DNA from: Rhabdornis inornatus
Taxonomy: Eukaryota; Chordata; Aves; Passeriformes; Rhabdornithidae
Length of the DNA: 64,000 nt
Assembly: GCA_013397075.1 (NCBI GenBank)
Contig: VWZS01009934.1
Span: 3,252,305-3,316,304, forward strand
Direction of reading: 5' to 3'
Shown here: positions 50,691-64,000 of the stretch, in pieces
Layout of the letters: the number at the start of each line of letters is the position of its first letter
Position numbering within the stretch: the first letter of the stretch is position 1
The notes under the pieces: model-generated
What the model was told of the DNA's origin: nothing
Database searches by the model: none
Seen by the model: only the letters and a program-made list of their open reading frames with translations
Translations under genes and position numbers: made by a program

Positions 50691-52604
50691 TGGAAAAAAA
50701 TGCTTTGCTAAACTTTTCCACTGCAGGTGCCACCTTCTCAAACAACAGAGAACAGGGCAGAAGTTTGCAGAGTCCAGCCCAGCCAGACCAGCTGGGGGAC
50801 CTGAGTCTCTTGAATGCACACCTTAAAACTCTCAAACAATCGGATGAACACTTGGCTTGTCCTTCTACAGCTTCTTTTTCAGTAGAGACACACATACTAT
50901 ATAAACCACTTGAGGGTTTGCAGTCTATTTTCAATGGATTGGGAAACATTGCTCTGCTGTATATTCTCCTTCATCACCTCAGTAGTTACTAACAAGAAAC
51001 TAAAAAGCATTACCATTAATGAGCTGAAATGTTCACAACTGCAGTTGATAAAAACCGCCATATTTGGAACACATTCATTTTGGCAGCTTCATATATTATT
51101 AACAGCCTTTACAGTTGCTTGTTGCTAGTAGCAAGGTTCTAGTTTCTTCCAAACAAAAACTGAAAAAAAAAGTATGTTTTTTTCAGAAATCTCACTTTTT
51201 TTGGCTGTTTAATAAATATAAGACAACAGGTTTTATGAAACCAAGCAGTAATTTTCACTAGAGAAATGTAGGTGGCATAGGGAAGAATTTTTTCTTACTT
51301 CCTGCACAGTACAATAGAGGTACAGTTAATATTTACTTACATACAACGTGACTCTTACAGAAATAATAATTTCTCTCGTGTGAAGGGCCTCAGATCAGCT
51401 CACTCCACCACTCCCTGTGCCTGTACCGGAGTGCTCCCAGAAAAGCTTCCCAGTCACAGTCACCCTGAGGGATGAAGGGACAGGTCGGAATGCTCACCCT
51501 TCAGATTGTTTTCTGGGTTGTATCCCATCCACTGCAGTGAGCAGGAGCCTTTCTACTGCTCTGATGCACAAACAGAGTAGGACTGGATGCTCAGCACTGT
51601 CACACTCCCTACAAAACCCCAGGAAGCCAAATGTGTAAGGCAAGACAGCAGATTATTTAATTTTTAAAGCAACTCCTCAAGGAGAAGAAGTAAGGGAATA
51701 TCTGGGCTACCACAGCTAGTTTGCTGTGCATGCTGAAGAGACTAAAACCACCAGTAAAATAGAAGCCAGTGGTCCAGGATTCTGTCTAGATGAACAAAGT
51801 GATTGCTGACTACATACAAGGAAAGAGTCATATCAAGAAGAAAGATCAGATGTTGCAAGTCTTTACTTGCCTTCCACTCATACCAGCTTTCAACAGATTT
51901 TTTTCCTGAATAAAGAGCACAAATTTGATCCCTCCACAATGTCATGGGAAAGATTTACTGTGTATTTTCTCCTCTGAGGAAAATAATAAATTACTATAGT
52001 GAGATACAAAAATTGCTTTCCAATAAAAAATAAAACTTGACTCATTCCATGTTAACCGGAAAAATAATCATCATCAAAAATGCTAGCTCTTCTCTAAGGA
52101 GATGTTAATGAGTGGGAACTTTGACTAATAAAATGAGCAGAGGAGGAATATGGAGCAAAGTGCAACAGTACTGACACTACATTTGTGTATGTGCACACAT
52201 ATGCATATTGCTTTAAGGTGAGCATTAAGAAGACAACAGCTATGGTAAAGTGTTTAGCAGCTGTATGTGAACAGTCACCTCTTCCAGCCTGTGGCTTCCC
52301 TGGGAGCTCTGGGGATCCAGGTATGTGTCAGCAGAGCTGTCACAGAGAAGTAGGGACCCTAAAAGGAGCTGCTTCACAGGCTTAATTCATATTCTTTCTT
52401 TTTTTTTTCAGTATCTTGATTAGCACTTAGAACTGGGGTCTGGGGGGGCATTGTTTTTTAAAGTGACCATATAATTTATGATAGACAACACCATGTGAAA
52501 CACCCCTTAGTGCACCTGGGATATATTTGAGCCAGCATCTTGCTGGAGGCAGGGGCAGATTCCAGATCACTTTGCTTGATGGTAAAACCTGTGTCTCTGA
52601 GTAT

Positions 52605-52660
52605 GATCCAAAGTCTATAGAAATAACTGGAAAGACTTGCATTGAGTTAATGGGCTTTGA
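52605..52660. repeat. Faint old self-complementary repeat
   Basis: 'gatccaaagtctatagaaat', 'aactggaaagacttgcattg' and 'agttaatgggctttga' resemble the sauropsid foldback repeat 'ccaaagcccattgaagtcaa' / 'tggaaagactcccattgact'. The ends still pair in part (ccaaagtc against gggctttg). Tentative. Confidence 0.45.
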
Positions 52661-55600
52661 TAGTTTGCTGAAAAAAAATAGCGATGAGAAAAAAGAAAAA
52701 AAAAATCCATTTCTGTACATGAAGATGACCTGATAATTAAACAGCAAGTTAAGAGATGTGTGAAAAAAAATAATGATTTGGAGAAAGAAAGTGTGGGAAA
52801 GTACTTTCTGCATCTTTTTCCTCCCATGACAGATTTGTTTAAAATGATACACACGTAACAAAACAAATTTAAATTGGCTGAATTGCTTCACATATTTTTT
52901 TTAATCAGCTTTTTCACAAGGATGACAGGTTCCATGATTTTTGTAAGAATCATTACTTCTTTTATCTGCTTAGATATATCAGAAACAACTTACAGGCCAT
53001 CTTCCCCTGCAACACACATAGGCTTAAAACTGCTCTTATTTTAACCTCATTTAATTTCAAATTTATTTTCTCAATGAGGCAGCAAAACAGCAAAACCCCA
53101 AGCACTAGAATATCCTTGGGGAATGTACTCCAGATGAAACCCGAGACAGCTAGCTAATGGAAAGGGCTTTTTTGCTTTTGTTTAATATTTTATTTATCTG
53201 TTTGCTGTAATGGTTGGTTAGTGGGTTTTAACCCAAATTTCCAAGGATACCTCAGATTTGAATTTGTTCTGCCATCTTTTAATTTTCTTTTTGAAATAGA
53301 ACTGCCCTCCCTTTCCCCATCACTGTAGACCACTTTAAAAATGGATGAGGAAAAGGAAACAATGTGCAGAGCAGAACATTGCAGGTTACCAGCACAGAGT
53401 CCCACTAAGGGAATAAATGGTAACAAGTCAGATGCTCCTTAGATATGGGCAATCTCTTATTCTTCTCTACAGCAGGAAACAGTGTCAGGGCTCTGGGGAA
53501 CAGCCTTGAAAGAAGGCTACTTTTCCTGCTGCTGCCATGAGGGATTGCCAACCTTAAGCCAGAGAGTCACAGAGTTTAAGAGGATCAAAGTTCACTCCAG
53601 ACCGTCTGAAAATGACAAATAATAATTCAATGAGTTCTTTTTCAAATATGGAAGACTGGCTTTGCTTTTATTTTCAAAGTAAAAGAAAACCTGTATTAAG
53701 TTTTATTTTTCATAAGCTTGAAGAAAATAAGACTTTTCTCCATTTTTACTGGCAGAAAAATTCTCTCATCTCCTATCCCAAGCAACACTGCTCTGTCTGC
53801 TGAGGAGTATCTTAGAGGCAAGGACTCAACTTCAGAGTGTAAGTGACGGGCATCCTTCCAACCTCTAGAGCTACCCTCTGCTTACTTTCATTGTAACATA
53901 ATATACTGTTATGAATAATAACATCGGCCTAGTTTCCTGCAGCGTTGAATGCGTGCAGTGTACCAGCACAAGGAATTTGCTTTTCATTGTCTCATTTTCT
54001 CTTTTTATCTCATCTGAAGGAAGGGAAGTAGGCACACGATTCTTCATGGATATTTCAGCACAGACACACGGGAAGGGGGAAATAAACAAATGTGTCTGCA
54101 GTAGCACATCCATATACAGGAAATTATGGATTACATAAATAAGAATAGGAAACTAGGAAATTTTTCACAGAAACAGGAGGGACATTATGACAACAAATCC
54201 CACCATTCCAGTGGTGGCATCTTTGACTCCACTGACACTCTCCACACCATGTAAACCATGCTTTTTCTCTGAAATTGCTTTCTCTTTTTTTTAACTTTTT
54301 TTTTCCTAGTCAATAAAGAACCATTTCATTCACATTATTGCTCTCAGAGATTAAAGAAATTCTTGCATAGTACAATGAAGACAGCAATTTGTTGTTAGGC
54401 ATAAGGTCCTGCCCACATTCTCAGCTTTCAGAAAACATAACAAAACCCACCCAAAAAATTGTTTCAGTGACTAAAATGACACAAAGATCTTAACTGCAGT
54501 GTAAAGGACGACATCCAGAATAAACTCCAGAAAATAGGCTCGAGATGTGTACAAATTTAGCACACCACCTTCCACAGAAGCCGAAAGCAGCGCTTTCAAA
54601 CTCTTCTTCTGTCTGCATGCCATTAAGAGAAGGTAGCAGTGACTGCATCAGGCAGCAAGGCATTCAGGGCATGGAAGCTGGCTCACTCCCAGAGATCCCC
54701 TCATAGAAGAAATCTGGATGCAGAAGGACGTGCTCCTCTGGGCAGTAGTGTGAAGCAGGCACACAAACTCAAACAATCAGGATCGGGCAATGATAGCAAC
54801 AGATGTTACTTTTCCTCCCTAGAAAATATGAAGATGCCTTATCTAGTTCAGCTGACAAGTATAAACAAAACAAAGGGTTTATTTTGGTTTCATTTTCTTT
54901 CTCTTTGCAGAGCTTACAATTCTGCGATTTCACACAAATTTTCACAAAGCTCTAGTCTTTGAAATCAGAAACAGCAATGCTCTTCTGCTTTCCAGCTCCT
55001 GTTCCTCTCATTCAAGAGAGAGCTGACTGTGAGCTGACTGCTCAGCAAAAGCAAAACTGGCAAAAGAACTGGAGAAAACAGAAGGCAATGAATTCACAGA
55101 CTCAGCCCAATTCTTTGCTTCTAGACATCTGTGTTTTTAAAATACTATTGCCAGTCACTGAGAGAGGAGTCCCTACAGACAAGGGGGTGGTGAGGAGGAG
55201 TTTGGGCAACTCAAACTGGTGAGACACACCAACAGCAGAGAGACCCCCCCCCACCCACCTACACCTCTCCTTTCCAACTCACAAGCACACAGCTTTCAGC
55301 ACCCCCTGCCAAGCCAGGAGAGACACAAATCACACACTTTGCCGCCTGAAAATCTGCTCTCCTGCATGCCTGGAACATCTGCTGGATTTCACTGCCACTG
55401 TCTGGGAACAAGAGCCACAGGTGAGTATTACTGATCTGTGCTTTGATCATGACCTGTGGAACAGCAGCAGTGAAGCCACTAGAAGTACCCAGCCAAGTTT
55501 GATAGGGATCCAGCTCTATGTGATTGTTTTTAGTTTCATCTATAACAGACTGCAGGATTAGATTCAGTGTGCTAGGAGATCATTTCCCAACACTTAATTA

Positions 55601-58600
55601 GCATGCCACAAATAGCATGAGCACTATCAACAAATTAAAGAAATCACTGGGTTGCCTAATAAGTTCCATTTTTAAAAGCACTCCATGCTTTTTATCTGTG
55701 TGCTTTAAACAGTTTACAAATAGTTTGCTCTTTCTACAGTTACAGGCTTAATTGGGAGTATTAAGAGTAATTTCTCCCCCTTTAGTTTGCTTGGCTGAGT
55801 CTAAGCCAAAAAAAATTTAAAAAAGCACTGAAACCTTTGCCATTCTCACATGCTATTAGATGATAAGAGTATTTTCACACTTACTTCAAGTGTAGCTATT
55901 TTGTCCTCACTGGAATGTGTTTAATTTGAGTGCTTCATTAGGATTTTAAGAGAGTCATACCTTTTGAGTGAATACTGAAGAGAATGATGAGCAGCAATAA
56001 TTTTCTACTCAGCAGGGATTTTCATTTTACAGAAATCATGGGTTGTTTAGATGTGTGACTCTCAAATGCGTTCTTAAATCATGTGTTTTATTTATTCACG
56101 TGCTGCTTCATTAGAAGTTATATTACATCAGGTCTAATAGAAAAAGAACAAACACTTTATTGTTTGCTTCTTTTCAAAGATGCACGGCCAACAACAGCAA
56201 CACTTCAAAGCTGCCACCAGTTGTCAAGTTTTTCCAGTCCAAGCAGGTCTGAAGAACTGGAAGGTCCCACAGTGGGATTAGTATATCAAGTGATGGAACA
56301 CAGGTGCAGCATTAGAGAATAAGCAGTTTATAAAGCATCTCCAAGGGTGTATTAAAAAACTTATTGGAAACATTCTTGTTCTTCTCAAAATAATACGCAA
56401 CAAAAATGCTACAGTTCAAGAGAACTTTTCTAAAGGATATTGGCCCACTTTCTAAAACTGTCTCACCCCAAACTTTTCTCTGCATCAATTTTAGAAAACT
56501 AGTACCCTGAATCTGGACTAATACTCTGAATCTGAATACAAATCTGGGCATCTTGGCAATATTTTCCACAAAGCATACAAGCTATTAAAATTTCTTGTCT
56601 TTCCCAGCTGAAATGCATTGAGAATTTTTTATGCAGTTGCAAATGTGAGCTATTCACAGTGTTAGGGGACACTGAACCTGTTACATTCTGAAATGAAAGC
56701 AAAGACACAAAGGAGAGAAAAAAATATTTGATAGGAAAATGGACTGGAAAGTAGAAAAGAGAGATGTTTCTAACAAAGAACAAGTCATACATAAAAACAT
56801 TGACTTCTGTTGAAAAGAGATGTGAATGTAAACGTTTGCATTAAATCTAAACTTAGTTTAGATCTACATTAATCTAAACTTCAGTCATTCACTTTTTATC
56901 TGGATTTCTTTAAATACACTTTGCATGAGGAAAAAATAAAATCACATTCTAAAATCTTCATACCACCCTATCTAACTACTAATCCAGAAAGGAAATTCAG
57001 TGGTGGAAATACTAATACTAATAAATACTAATTCTAACACTATTAATAATAAATTCTGTATCAACACTTCAGTGCATTTGTTTTGTACAGCCACTGAATG
57101 TAAAGTAGTAAGACTTCAACAGGAGTCTCAGTAATATTTCATGCAGCTTTAAGAATTATATTTTCAGGATGGATTTCCTCAAGATTTTACACTTTTGCCA
57201 TCATCACCATATCTGCATCGGACAGAAGGACAAAATGATGCCTGACTGGTTCTGCTTATGGGGGAAGAGAGCTCCAGAGAAAAAGAGGGCAGAGGGCTCC
57301 ATGTACTATTAAAAAAAGCACATGGAGATGGAAGAGGGACTCACTTCAAAAGGATGCTGCAATTGTTGGTGCTCACAGATGTTTACCTTGTAACATCTGG
57401 TCTCTGAAAGCAGGCTGCAAAGAAAGATGATGCTGAAAAACAGTCAAAATCTCACACCTAACTCCATCTCAGAGAAAACCTGAAAAGCTCCAACATTAGG
57501 CACACCTACCCATAGCTAGATATGCACCCACTGGCACATTTGTGGAGGTTTGGTGATTAAAATTGTATCACCAGGACAAACGCCTAGAAAATTTAAAGTA
57601 AAGAAACAAAGCAGTTCTAGGACACGTAATCCCCTCCGAAGATTCAGACACCTGAAACCTCACAAGGACCAACCTTCCAAAATCTGCATAGGTTTTGGTT
57701 TCTTGAGCGTCAATTTTATAGTAATGCCATTCATTCTTAACAAAATAGCAACAAACAATAAAAGGGTCAGTGGATGGCTTGGCAAATATCCAATACAGCA
57801 AAGCTTCCAAGCTACTGGTCAGGCTAGAAAAGTTGTGAGCAAAAGCAAATACTACCTAACAGATTTTGGAGGTCTCTGTGAAACATTCTCTGACTGCTGA
57901 CAAATTTTGTTAAATGTTATTTTTATTATCAACTGTGTACGCCAGAAAAGGCACCTCAAGCAGGCAGCAAATGTCACTGCCCAACCTAACACAACCATTT
58001 TATGATCCAAACATTTGGGATTTTTACAATGGGGAAACCTATTCACTATTTAAAATTTATTCAAATTCACCTTATATCTTCTAGAATTGGAATGAACCAC
58101 ATTGCTAGTAAGTCTTTACAGCTACTGTTACTTGCCCTTTACAGAAAAATAATTACGTGTTACTGGCCACATTTTCAATCTACAGAAGAGTGACCTGCAC
58201 TCCCTCATCTTCTGTGCTCCTCAGCCCACCCTAATATTTCACCTCTATAGCAGGAGGGTCAATTTGGGCTCTTCATGACCCTGACTTGAAGAACTAGTTA
58301 TGTCGAGAACACCAAAAAGTCAACATTTCTGAGGAAAGCAAGGCCAGATTTTCAGAGTAAAAACACATGGGAATCCCAATAATAGTCCACAAATGTAAAA
58401 GGAAATCCCTCACACCACTTAGGTTGGATGGGCAGACAGAGAGACAGAGGATATATTTATTTTATAAATATAAATATCAACCCAATTCTCCACCTCTTTC
58501 TAAGAACAAAGATTACAATGCCAAAGTCCCTGCACTAGGTCAGCCCCACCACCAAGTATTCATTGCAGTTGTGGAAGAAGAGCTGTATTCAAACTGCTCA

Positions 58601-61600
58601 AGAACTTTAGTTCTCTCTCAAGTGGTAAAAACTGGGCACACTCTAGTGTAAGGGGAAAAAATCCAAACAGAAAACAAACAAACAAGCCCCTTAAAAATTA
58701 CTTATGAACAAAAAAAGGAGAGGAAGCAACCTTAGAGGTTATTAACCTGACTTATTTTCTCATCAGGCATTAGTTTCACATTACTTGAGATTTTAAAGCA
58801 ATTTCTAGCTTTAAATAAATACTGCTTCAGTCAAAATTATGTACAGAATTAAAGATTAGTTCACGAGAGATATTATAGACTTTGAGTATATTTTTTCCCA
58901 TTAGTGCCTCATAACGCAGCAATTGTTGAATAAGTAATACATTTGTCAAACCTAGTAAGCAATTACAGTTAATACATATAAAACAAATTATTACTCCATT
59001 TCAGCATGTGAATAGTGAAAGTTTGGCATGAGGTTCTAATTATCTACTTAATGTGAGTCATGCCAAAACCAGTGGGACAAATTGTATCTTAACTCCCAAT
59101 ATGACCCTACTGAATCCAGCTTCTCTGCATCACAGCACCAGTCCCAAAAGCAGAGTGTCCAGCAGGACTTGTCCAGGTCCCTACACACACCCAAAGTCAA
59201 AGGGTGAGGATGGGAGCTGCCAGTTAATGCAACAAGCCAGCTCAAGTGATTCCTCTGAGGTGTCAAACCTGGACCAGGAATAACAAATGTCTTCTTTTCT
59301 ACACCACAGTGAAGAAATAAATACATACACTATGTCAGAAATAATAGCCCATACTCCATACAGAAAAACCTGGCACAAACCAGTGACTTTGTGTTGATCG
59401 GTTTTCACACATGAACTATGGACTCTGAGAGATGCTAGACAGCCCAACCTCCTACTGGCTCTCTTTTTACAATGAAGCAGAGACAGGTTGACACTGGAGA
59501 TTAGGGGTTTTTTAAAATCCTTTTAAATAATTCAGGGCTTCATCTATTTTACAGCTGCTCTTAGCAGTTTCCGTGGAGTGATGCAGGAGCTGCGAGCAGA
59601 ATTATCTCTTAGCTTTGAGAGCTGCATGTAACTTCCTATTACATTGTATGCTGAAAAGTATGCATTAAACCAATACAAATACTGATTTTCACAAGAGACA
59701 ATGAAAAATTAAAAGTATAAAGAGGAAAATAAAGAGTCACTTTAATGTGTTGCCATCTCACATGCCAAAGGGAAGCCAAGAAACAAATTCTGCACTTTGA
59801 TTTATGAACAAGCTCATCAGAGATCTAAACCATTGCTCTTAAGATATCTTACATTTTGTGCATTCCTATGCCAAGAATTCAGTACTCTCCATTTTCTTTC
59901 TAAATTCAAGGAAAATATCTTTCCTGGGGGATTTGCTGGCACCAGCACTGTCTAAGGGCCAGGAAATGGTGGGATCCAGCTGAGCTGAGGGCTGTGTAAA
60001 AACACAGAAGTACACAGTGATTGCATTGAAAAATGCAATCCAGGCAGGATACAAAAGCTGAAGGAAATGCTAAAATTCAATATTTAAGGAAGGACTAAGA
60101 GAAAAGGAGACTCTAGGCTACAAGGAGCTGAGACACAGCACTGAATTATGACACCCAGTTACGTTCTTCCGCCGTTTCTCATCTTTCCCCAGTCAGGAGG
60201 AAATTTCTCTTTAGGTAGCTCATAAGGGACAGAGACACTGTCCATTTCCTCTTGTATCAGACCAAACAAACACACACATTTCTCAAATCTTCTCTTATTC
60301 TTTCCTCTTTGAAGCTGGCCTAACAGAATGTCTGTGGAATGATGGCTGTGTCCTGGAGAAGCTCCTCCAGGAGCTCAAATCTTGTCTAAAGTGAGAAAAT
60401 TAACAAATAATGACTTCTTGATTTACCGCACAGCACATCTCTTCCTCTCTCCATGAAATTTCCCCATTAGTACTAGAAGTCACTGAAGAAGAGAAATTTT
60501 TTCACTGCAATTTCCACTGGCATTTAGAACCTCTGTGTACCTAAAACATTGAAAATGTCCTGAGAGCCTTTGGAGTGAGCCACCAGGAGAACAGTGGATT
60601 TGCCAAGCAGTGGTATCAGGATTATAAGATTATGAAACTAAACAAATTTTTATTTACTTCATTTCCAAGAGATTCTTTCAGCGTCTACAGAAAGGTGCCA
60701 CAAAAGTACTCAGGTCAAATGTTTATGTGACAAGCAAGCTAGCAATAGCATTTGCATTTCTGCGAGAAATGTTCTTGTTGGGAGGCCTCCTGCTGATCTC
60801 AGGAAGCAGAAACCAAGAATGATAGGTAGAAATGCAAGCAAAGGGAGAAAAATAAGGTATTCAATTACTGCAACAAGCCAAAGGATGAGGGAGGTTGTAC
60901 CTGGCACACATTTGTCACTTCAAGAGGAAATGCACTTCAGAAGAAACCCAAATACAGCATTGGACTAATTGAACATAGCCACAGTTAATGAATGCCACCT
61001 CCATGGAGGTTGCCTTATGTTTGGCACACAAATAAAGCAATTGGCCAGTTTAGAAAATTGCATTAAATGACAAGTAGAGATAATGGTACAAAATTACACA
61101 AAAGGAAGTGATTTTACAGATAGGAAACGGATGTACTCTGTACACCTTCTTACATCTGTCACTACACTGCCTGAAGTGAACGAACACAGATGTGGAAAAC
61201 AATCCTCTGTCAAGGTTTGTGCCCGATAAAAGCCTGAGAAAGGCCAATTCACTGCCTTTACTGAGGAACTGGAAAATGACCCTGGTGAAAGAGGAAGTTC
61301 CTGTTTAGGAACAAGCAAAATCTACATCAGAAGCATATTAGATCCACGGCTGAGGACATCTACAGATAGACACATATTTCAGATAAAATTTTATGATGTT
61401 TATTCAAGTCATTAAATGTTTACATAATTGGTAGCCTAGTGCTTGATTTTTTTATGTATCACCATAAGTCTTTTGGAGTATTACTTCCTGTTAGACTTTT
61501 GCACTGGTGAAATACTGTACTTTCTACTAGAAAACAACACTGAGCAAGAGAATCAGGACATGATAAATTGAAGAGGAAGTCTCCAAGAAGGCCCCTGAGA

Positions 61601-62230
61601 TACTTCTATGAAATCTGCTCCTGCAGGGACCAATAGAAGCATCAAGGTAGGAAAACAGGTTAGAAAGTAGATCGCTGGCTCATTAAATTTGTCTTAGTAA
61701 GAAATAAACACTCACATGCAAAAAAGTTTCCTATCAAGGGCTGACATGCAGGGTATGCTCAAGGGTAGGTGGTTGGTGAACCACAATATGAAAAAGCTGT
61801 CTATGCAAGGAAACTTGAAAAATCTTCTTTTTATCCCAGAAACTACTCAATCTCTCATGCACCAAGGAGTTTTAATTCTCCATGGACAAAGCACATCAAT
61901 CTTGAATTGAATGTGTTCTTCCATCACCGGGATGTATCTGCACAGCCATGATGACATTTGCTGACAAAATCCAGTATAACTTCTTATGAGCTGTGATAAC
62001 AACATAAGACCTGATCCTGGTTCTTCTTTATGTCATTTGTGTAAGACGATATTAGACTTTGGCATTTAAACAGAGTCTAGCTATCACTCTGTTAAAAGAT
62101 TCCTTCTGATAATGATTTTAGTGAATTATTTGATGAGAGATTTCAAACTCATCTTCATCATTCCACAGAGGCTACAGTGTTTTAGAACTTCCATGCAGAT
62201 ACTGTGAATATCAACAAAGGCCGGATAGCA

Positions 62231-62270
62231 AGGAAGTTGAATTGTTGCAAAGGAAGTTGGATTGTTGCAA
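62231..62270 (+). repeat. 20-bp direct tandem duplication
   Basis: Two adjacent 20-base units, aggaagttgaattgttgcaa and aggaagttggattgttgcaa, differing at one base. Confidence 0.93.
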
Positions 62271-62524
62271 ACCCCAAGAACCAGAATTACAAATGGGTAC
62301 ATCTTGACTGAATGCCAGTGATTTAACAGAAAAGTAAAACTAAATTCCCAAGACAGAAACAGCAGAGACAGACCAGTCACAGAGATCTCCCAAAATAGCA
62401 AAGGGTAGATGGAGCCACAAAACTTCTTCTAACATAAGGTGCTTTCGGTGTGCAACAAATGTAATGAAGTTTAAAACAGAGGCATCAGGTGGGATACTGT
62501 CACATCAATTCAAATGTATCTGCA

Positions 62525-62596
62525 GGTGAAATGTATGTGAACACATGAAAACATATGAAATACATGTGAACGTATACGTAAACATATGTGAACACT
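62525..62596 (+). repeat. Imperfect minisatellite-like ATGTGAACAT repeat
   Basis: About seven degenerate units of 9-12 bases (gtgaaatgtat, gtgaacacat, gaaaacatat, gaaatacat, gtgaacgtatac, gtaaacatat, gtgaacactg). The alternating purine-pyrimidine core acgtatacgt is palindromic. Confidence 0.65.
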
Positions 62597-64000
62597 GTTC
62601 ATTTCAATGCCAAGATTATTTGACTCTGCTCTACACAAAGCAACACAAGATTTCCAGTTAGAGAGATCATTCAAAGCCTAGCCAAACACTGGGAAATATC
62701 CAGAGAGATTATGACCTAACTATCCACATCCTGGACTAAAAATTTAAAACTCAAAAAAACCCCTACTCACAATGTTATTTATGTTGAAATATTACCTAAC
62801 TTTTTTTCCATTTCTGAGTTCCAAAATATACTAATCTTCTTCATAGGATTACATTATTAATTTCGTTTAAACAGCTTTCATATACAACCTCCAACTCAGG
62901 AAGGAATAATGAGCAAACACATGTTAGGATAAAGTATCTAAAGAGCAGAGTGCTCCTGATGGGTTTGATTTACATTTGAATGGATTTAGCATCAGCATTT
63001 GAAAATTGCAGAGTCTACGTTCCCCTCTCCAACTCAATTTTTTCAGCTCATAAACCTTTTTGAGATTTATAACAGCTTGCCGAGCAGTGTCTTCTGCATC
63101 CCATATGCTAGGGGGATAGGTGGTTTTATTAATATTAATAGAAAATTACAGCAGCCAAATTTTGTGATCATTGACCCAAAAATAGAGAATACTACCTCAA
63201 AATCAAACACAGCCAAAAAAAGGTACAACTCCAAGGTGAAAGTAGTTATTTGTACCACAAACAGTAACATAAACAAAAGAAAAACCCCTCTACAAACATG
63301 AGATCACTTTGGCAGCGATCCTAACTCAAAAAAGAGAACACAACACTGAAAGTTTAAATAAATGGAGTCACTGTGTGACGTGCAGAAGATAGAGAGGGAA
63401 GAAGAGCAAGTGAGAAATATTTATCCCATTTTCCATAATCTGGTAGGATTTTATTTTAAATACCAAAATCCTATTGACAAATCCTAGCAGACATAGCATA
63501 ATGTCATGTAATCCACATATTTAACCTTTCTTTATTCTCAGAACTAGATCTTACACCTTTTCTCAAGTGAGAACAGAAAGCAAGGTTTTGTGATTGCTTT
63601 TGGTAAATGCTCCTTGCACAACATGGGCAGACACCCTGCTAAGCCTTGCATCCACCCCACAGAACATCCTAACAATGCACCTTCTACCTGCTCATGTAAA
63701 AGAGAATTGCTGTTACATACGTAAAAGATTTAGAGAGGAGGAAAAAAGGAAAAATTTAATGCATTTAGGAAACCCTGTAAGCAACCCAGCTAACCAGCTC
63801 TACTGGCACATCATTGCAGTGTGCAGCTGCAGCACCAACAATGATGTATACAGCATCACTTTTGTGACTTCTAGGACATGTCAATCCCTGCTAACGAAGT
63901 GTTTATTTAAAATTAAATATTCTTTACTTAAATTAATATCCTAGTAAAATATAATTATTTAATTTAATAATGTTTATAATATAAGAATTACCGTACAACA

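Larger units (their letters stand above)
1..64000 (-). other. PIEZO2: PIEZO2 gene body, internal 5' portion (partial at both ends)
   Basis: The whole window appears to lie inside one minus-strand gene. Four exons at 47207-47249, 26223-26385, 12705-12915 and 9925-10138 read in order as contiguous N-terminal sequence of PIEZO2. PIEZO2 is a trimeric mechanically gated cation channel of the plasma membrane, used in touch and proprioception by sensory neurons and Merkel cells. The family protein is about 2,700-2,800 residues with dozens of membrane helices per subunit; this window supplies only about 210 residues of the blade. Neither the promoter, start codon, pore exons nor 3' end is present. 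PIEZO2 is preferred over PIEZO1 because the motifs KGADAGN, VPDIGMFIASLTIWL and FFVFLGLCTWWS match PIEZO2 as I know it, while PIEZO1 differs clearly in each. The large introns agree with the large size of this gene in other vertebrates. Confidence 0.9.
47250..64000 (-). other. PIEZO2: PIEZO2 intron (5' partial, at least 16.7 kb)
   Basis: This is the intron upstream of the 43-nt exon; its acceptor ttgtacag ends at 47250 and its donor is outside the window. I looked for the preceding coding sequence (the GHTGRLLKSL and APGYN region of the family) in the minus strand and did not find it. Contents are a CR1 fragment at 50258-50400, the 98-bp tandem duplication at 50518-50690, a GA-rich patch at 49093-49149, faint old repeats near 49.6 and 52.6 kb, and small tandem repeats near 62.2-62.6 kb. 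The rest shows nothing I can name. Confidence 0.8.

Noticed and set aside
52427..52891. 154-residue minus-strand open frame, the longest in the window
   Set aside because: Its sequence is Phe/Ser-rich because it reads A-rich DNA in antisense, and it overlaps a faint old repeat at 52605-52660. No family resemblance.
55219..55434. Plus-strand frame ending at a donor-like site (acaggtgagtatt)
   Set aside because: The Pro/His-rich reading has no family match. One good donor motif without an acceptor or expression evidence does not support an antisense exon.
60710..60907. 65-residue minus-strand frame with hydrophobic helices (LVAVIEYLIFLPLLAFLPI)
   Set aside because: I considered it as an upstream PIEZO2 exon; the residues do not align with the known N-terminus (no GHTGRLL or SFVYLIYLLL motif) and no good acceptor and donor pair flanks it.

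Overview
The window looks like a stretch of bird (at least sauropsid) nuclear genome. It is AT-rich and non-coding for almost its whole length. It carries several CR1 LINE fragments with the typical avian 3' end, such as 'gattctatgattctatga' read on one strand or 'aatcacagaat' on the other, and it contains a 160-N scaffold gap. There is no prokaryotic gene organisation, tRNA, rRNA or CRISPR array.

One gene explains the layout. Four short islands on the minus strand translate into consecutive pieces of the N-terminal blade of the mechanosensitive cation channel PIEZO2. In transcription order they are 47207-47249, 26223-26385, 12705-12915 and 9925-10138 (43, 163, 211 and 214 nt). Each is bounded by AG/GT splice sites, the phases join without a break, and the joined 631 nt encode about 210 residues, corresponding roughly to residues 96-306 of the mammalian protein. 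The start codon and first exons lie beyond the right edge (coordinates above 64000). The remaining ~2,500 residues lie beyond the left edge. Everything else is intron: at least 16.7 kb, then 20.8 kb, 13.3 kb, 2.6 kb and at least 9.9 kb.

The introns contain CR1 fragments at 7204-7690, 35262-35570, 39796-39965 (repeated in part at 40523-40580), 43775-44062, 45600-45710 and 50258-50400, and a probable older one at 11495-11650. There is a long GGAA/GAAA purine microsatellite at 36787-36965, a 98-bp tandem duplication at 50518-50690, smaller simple repeats, and faint remnants of old self-complementary sauropsid repeats. A scaffold error sits around 39727-40676: two blocks of 68 and 154 bp each appear twice around the N gap, which suggests one locus was laid down twice.

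I found no evidence of a second gene or an undescribed system. The points most worth a second look are the assembly error, the weak splice donor of the 163-nt exon with a better cryptic donor 35 nt downstream, and a few intronic stretches that look like conserved regulatory DNA but need alignment to test.
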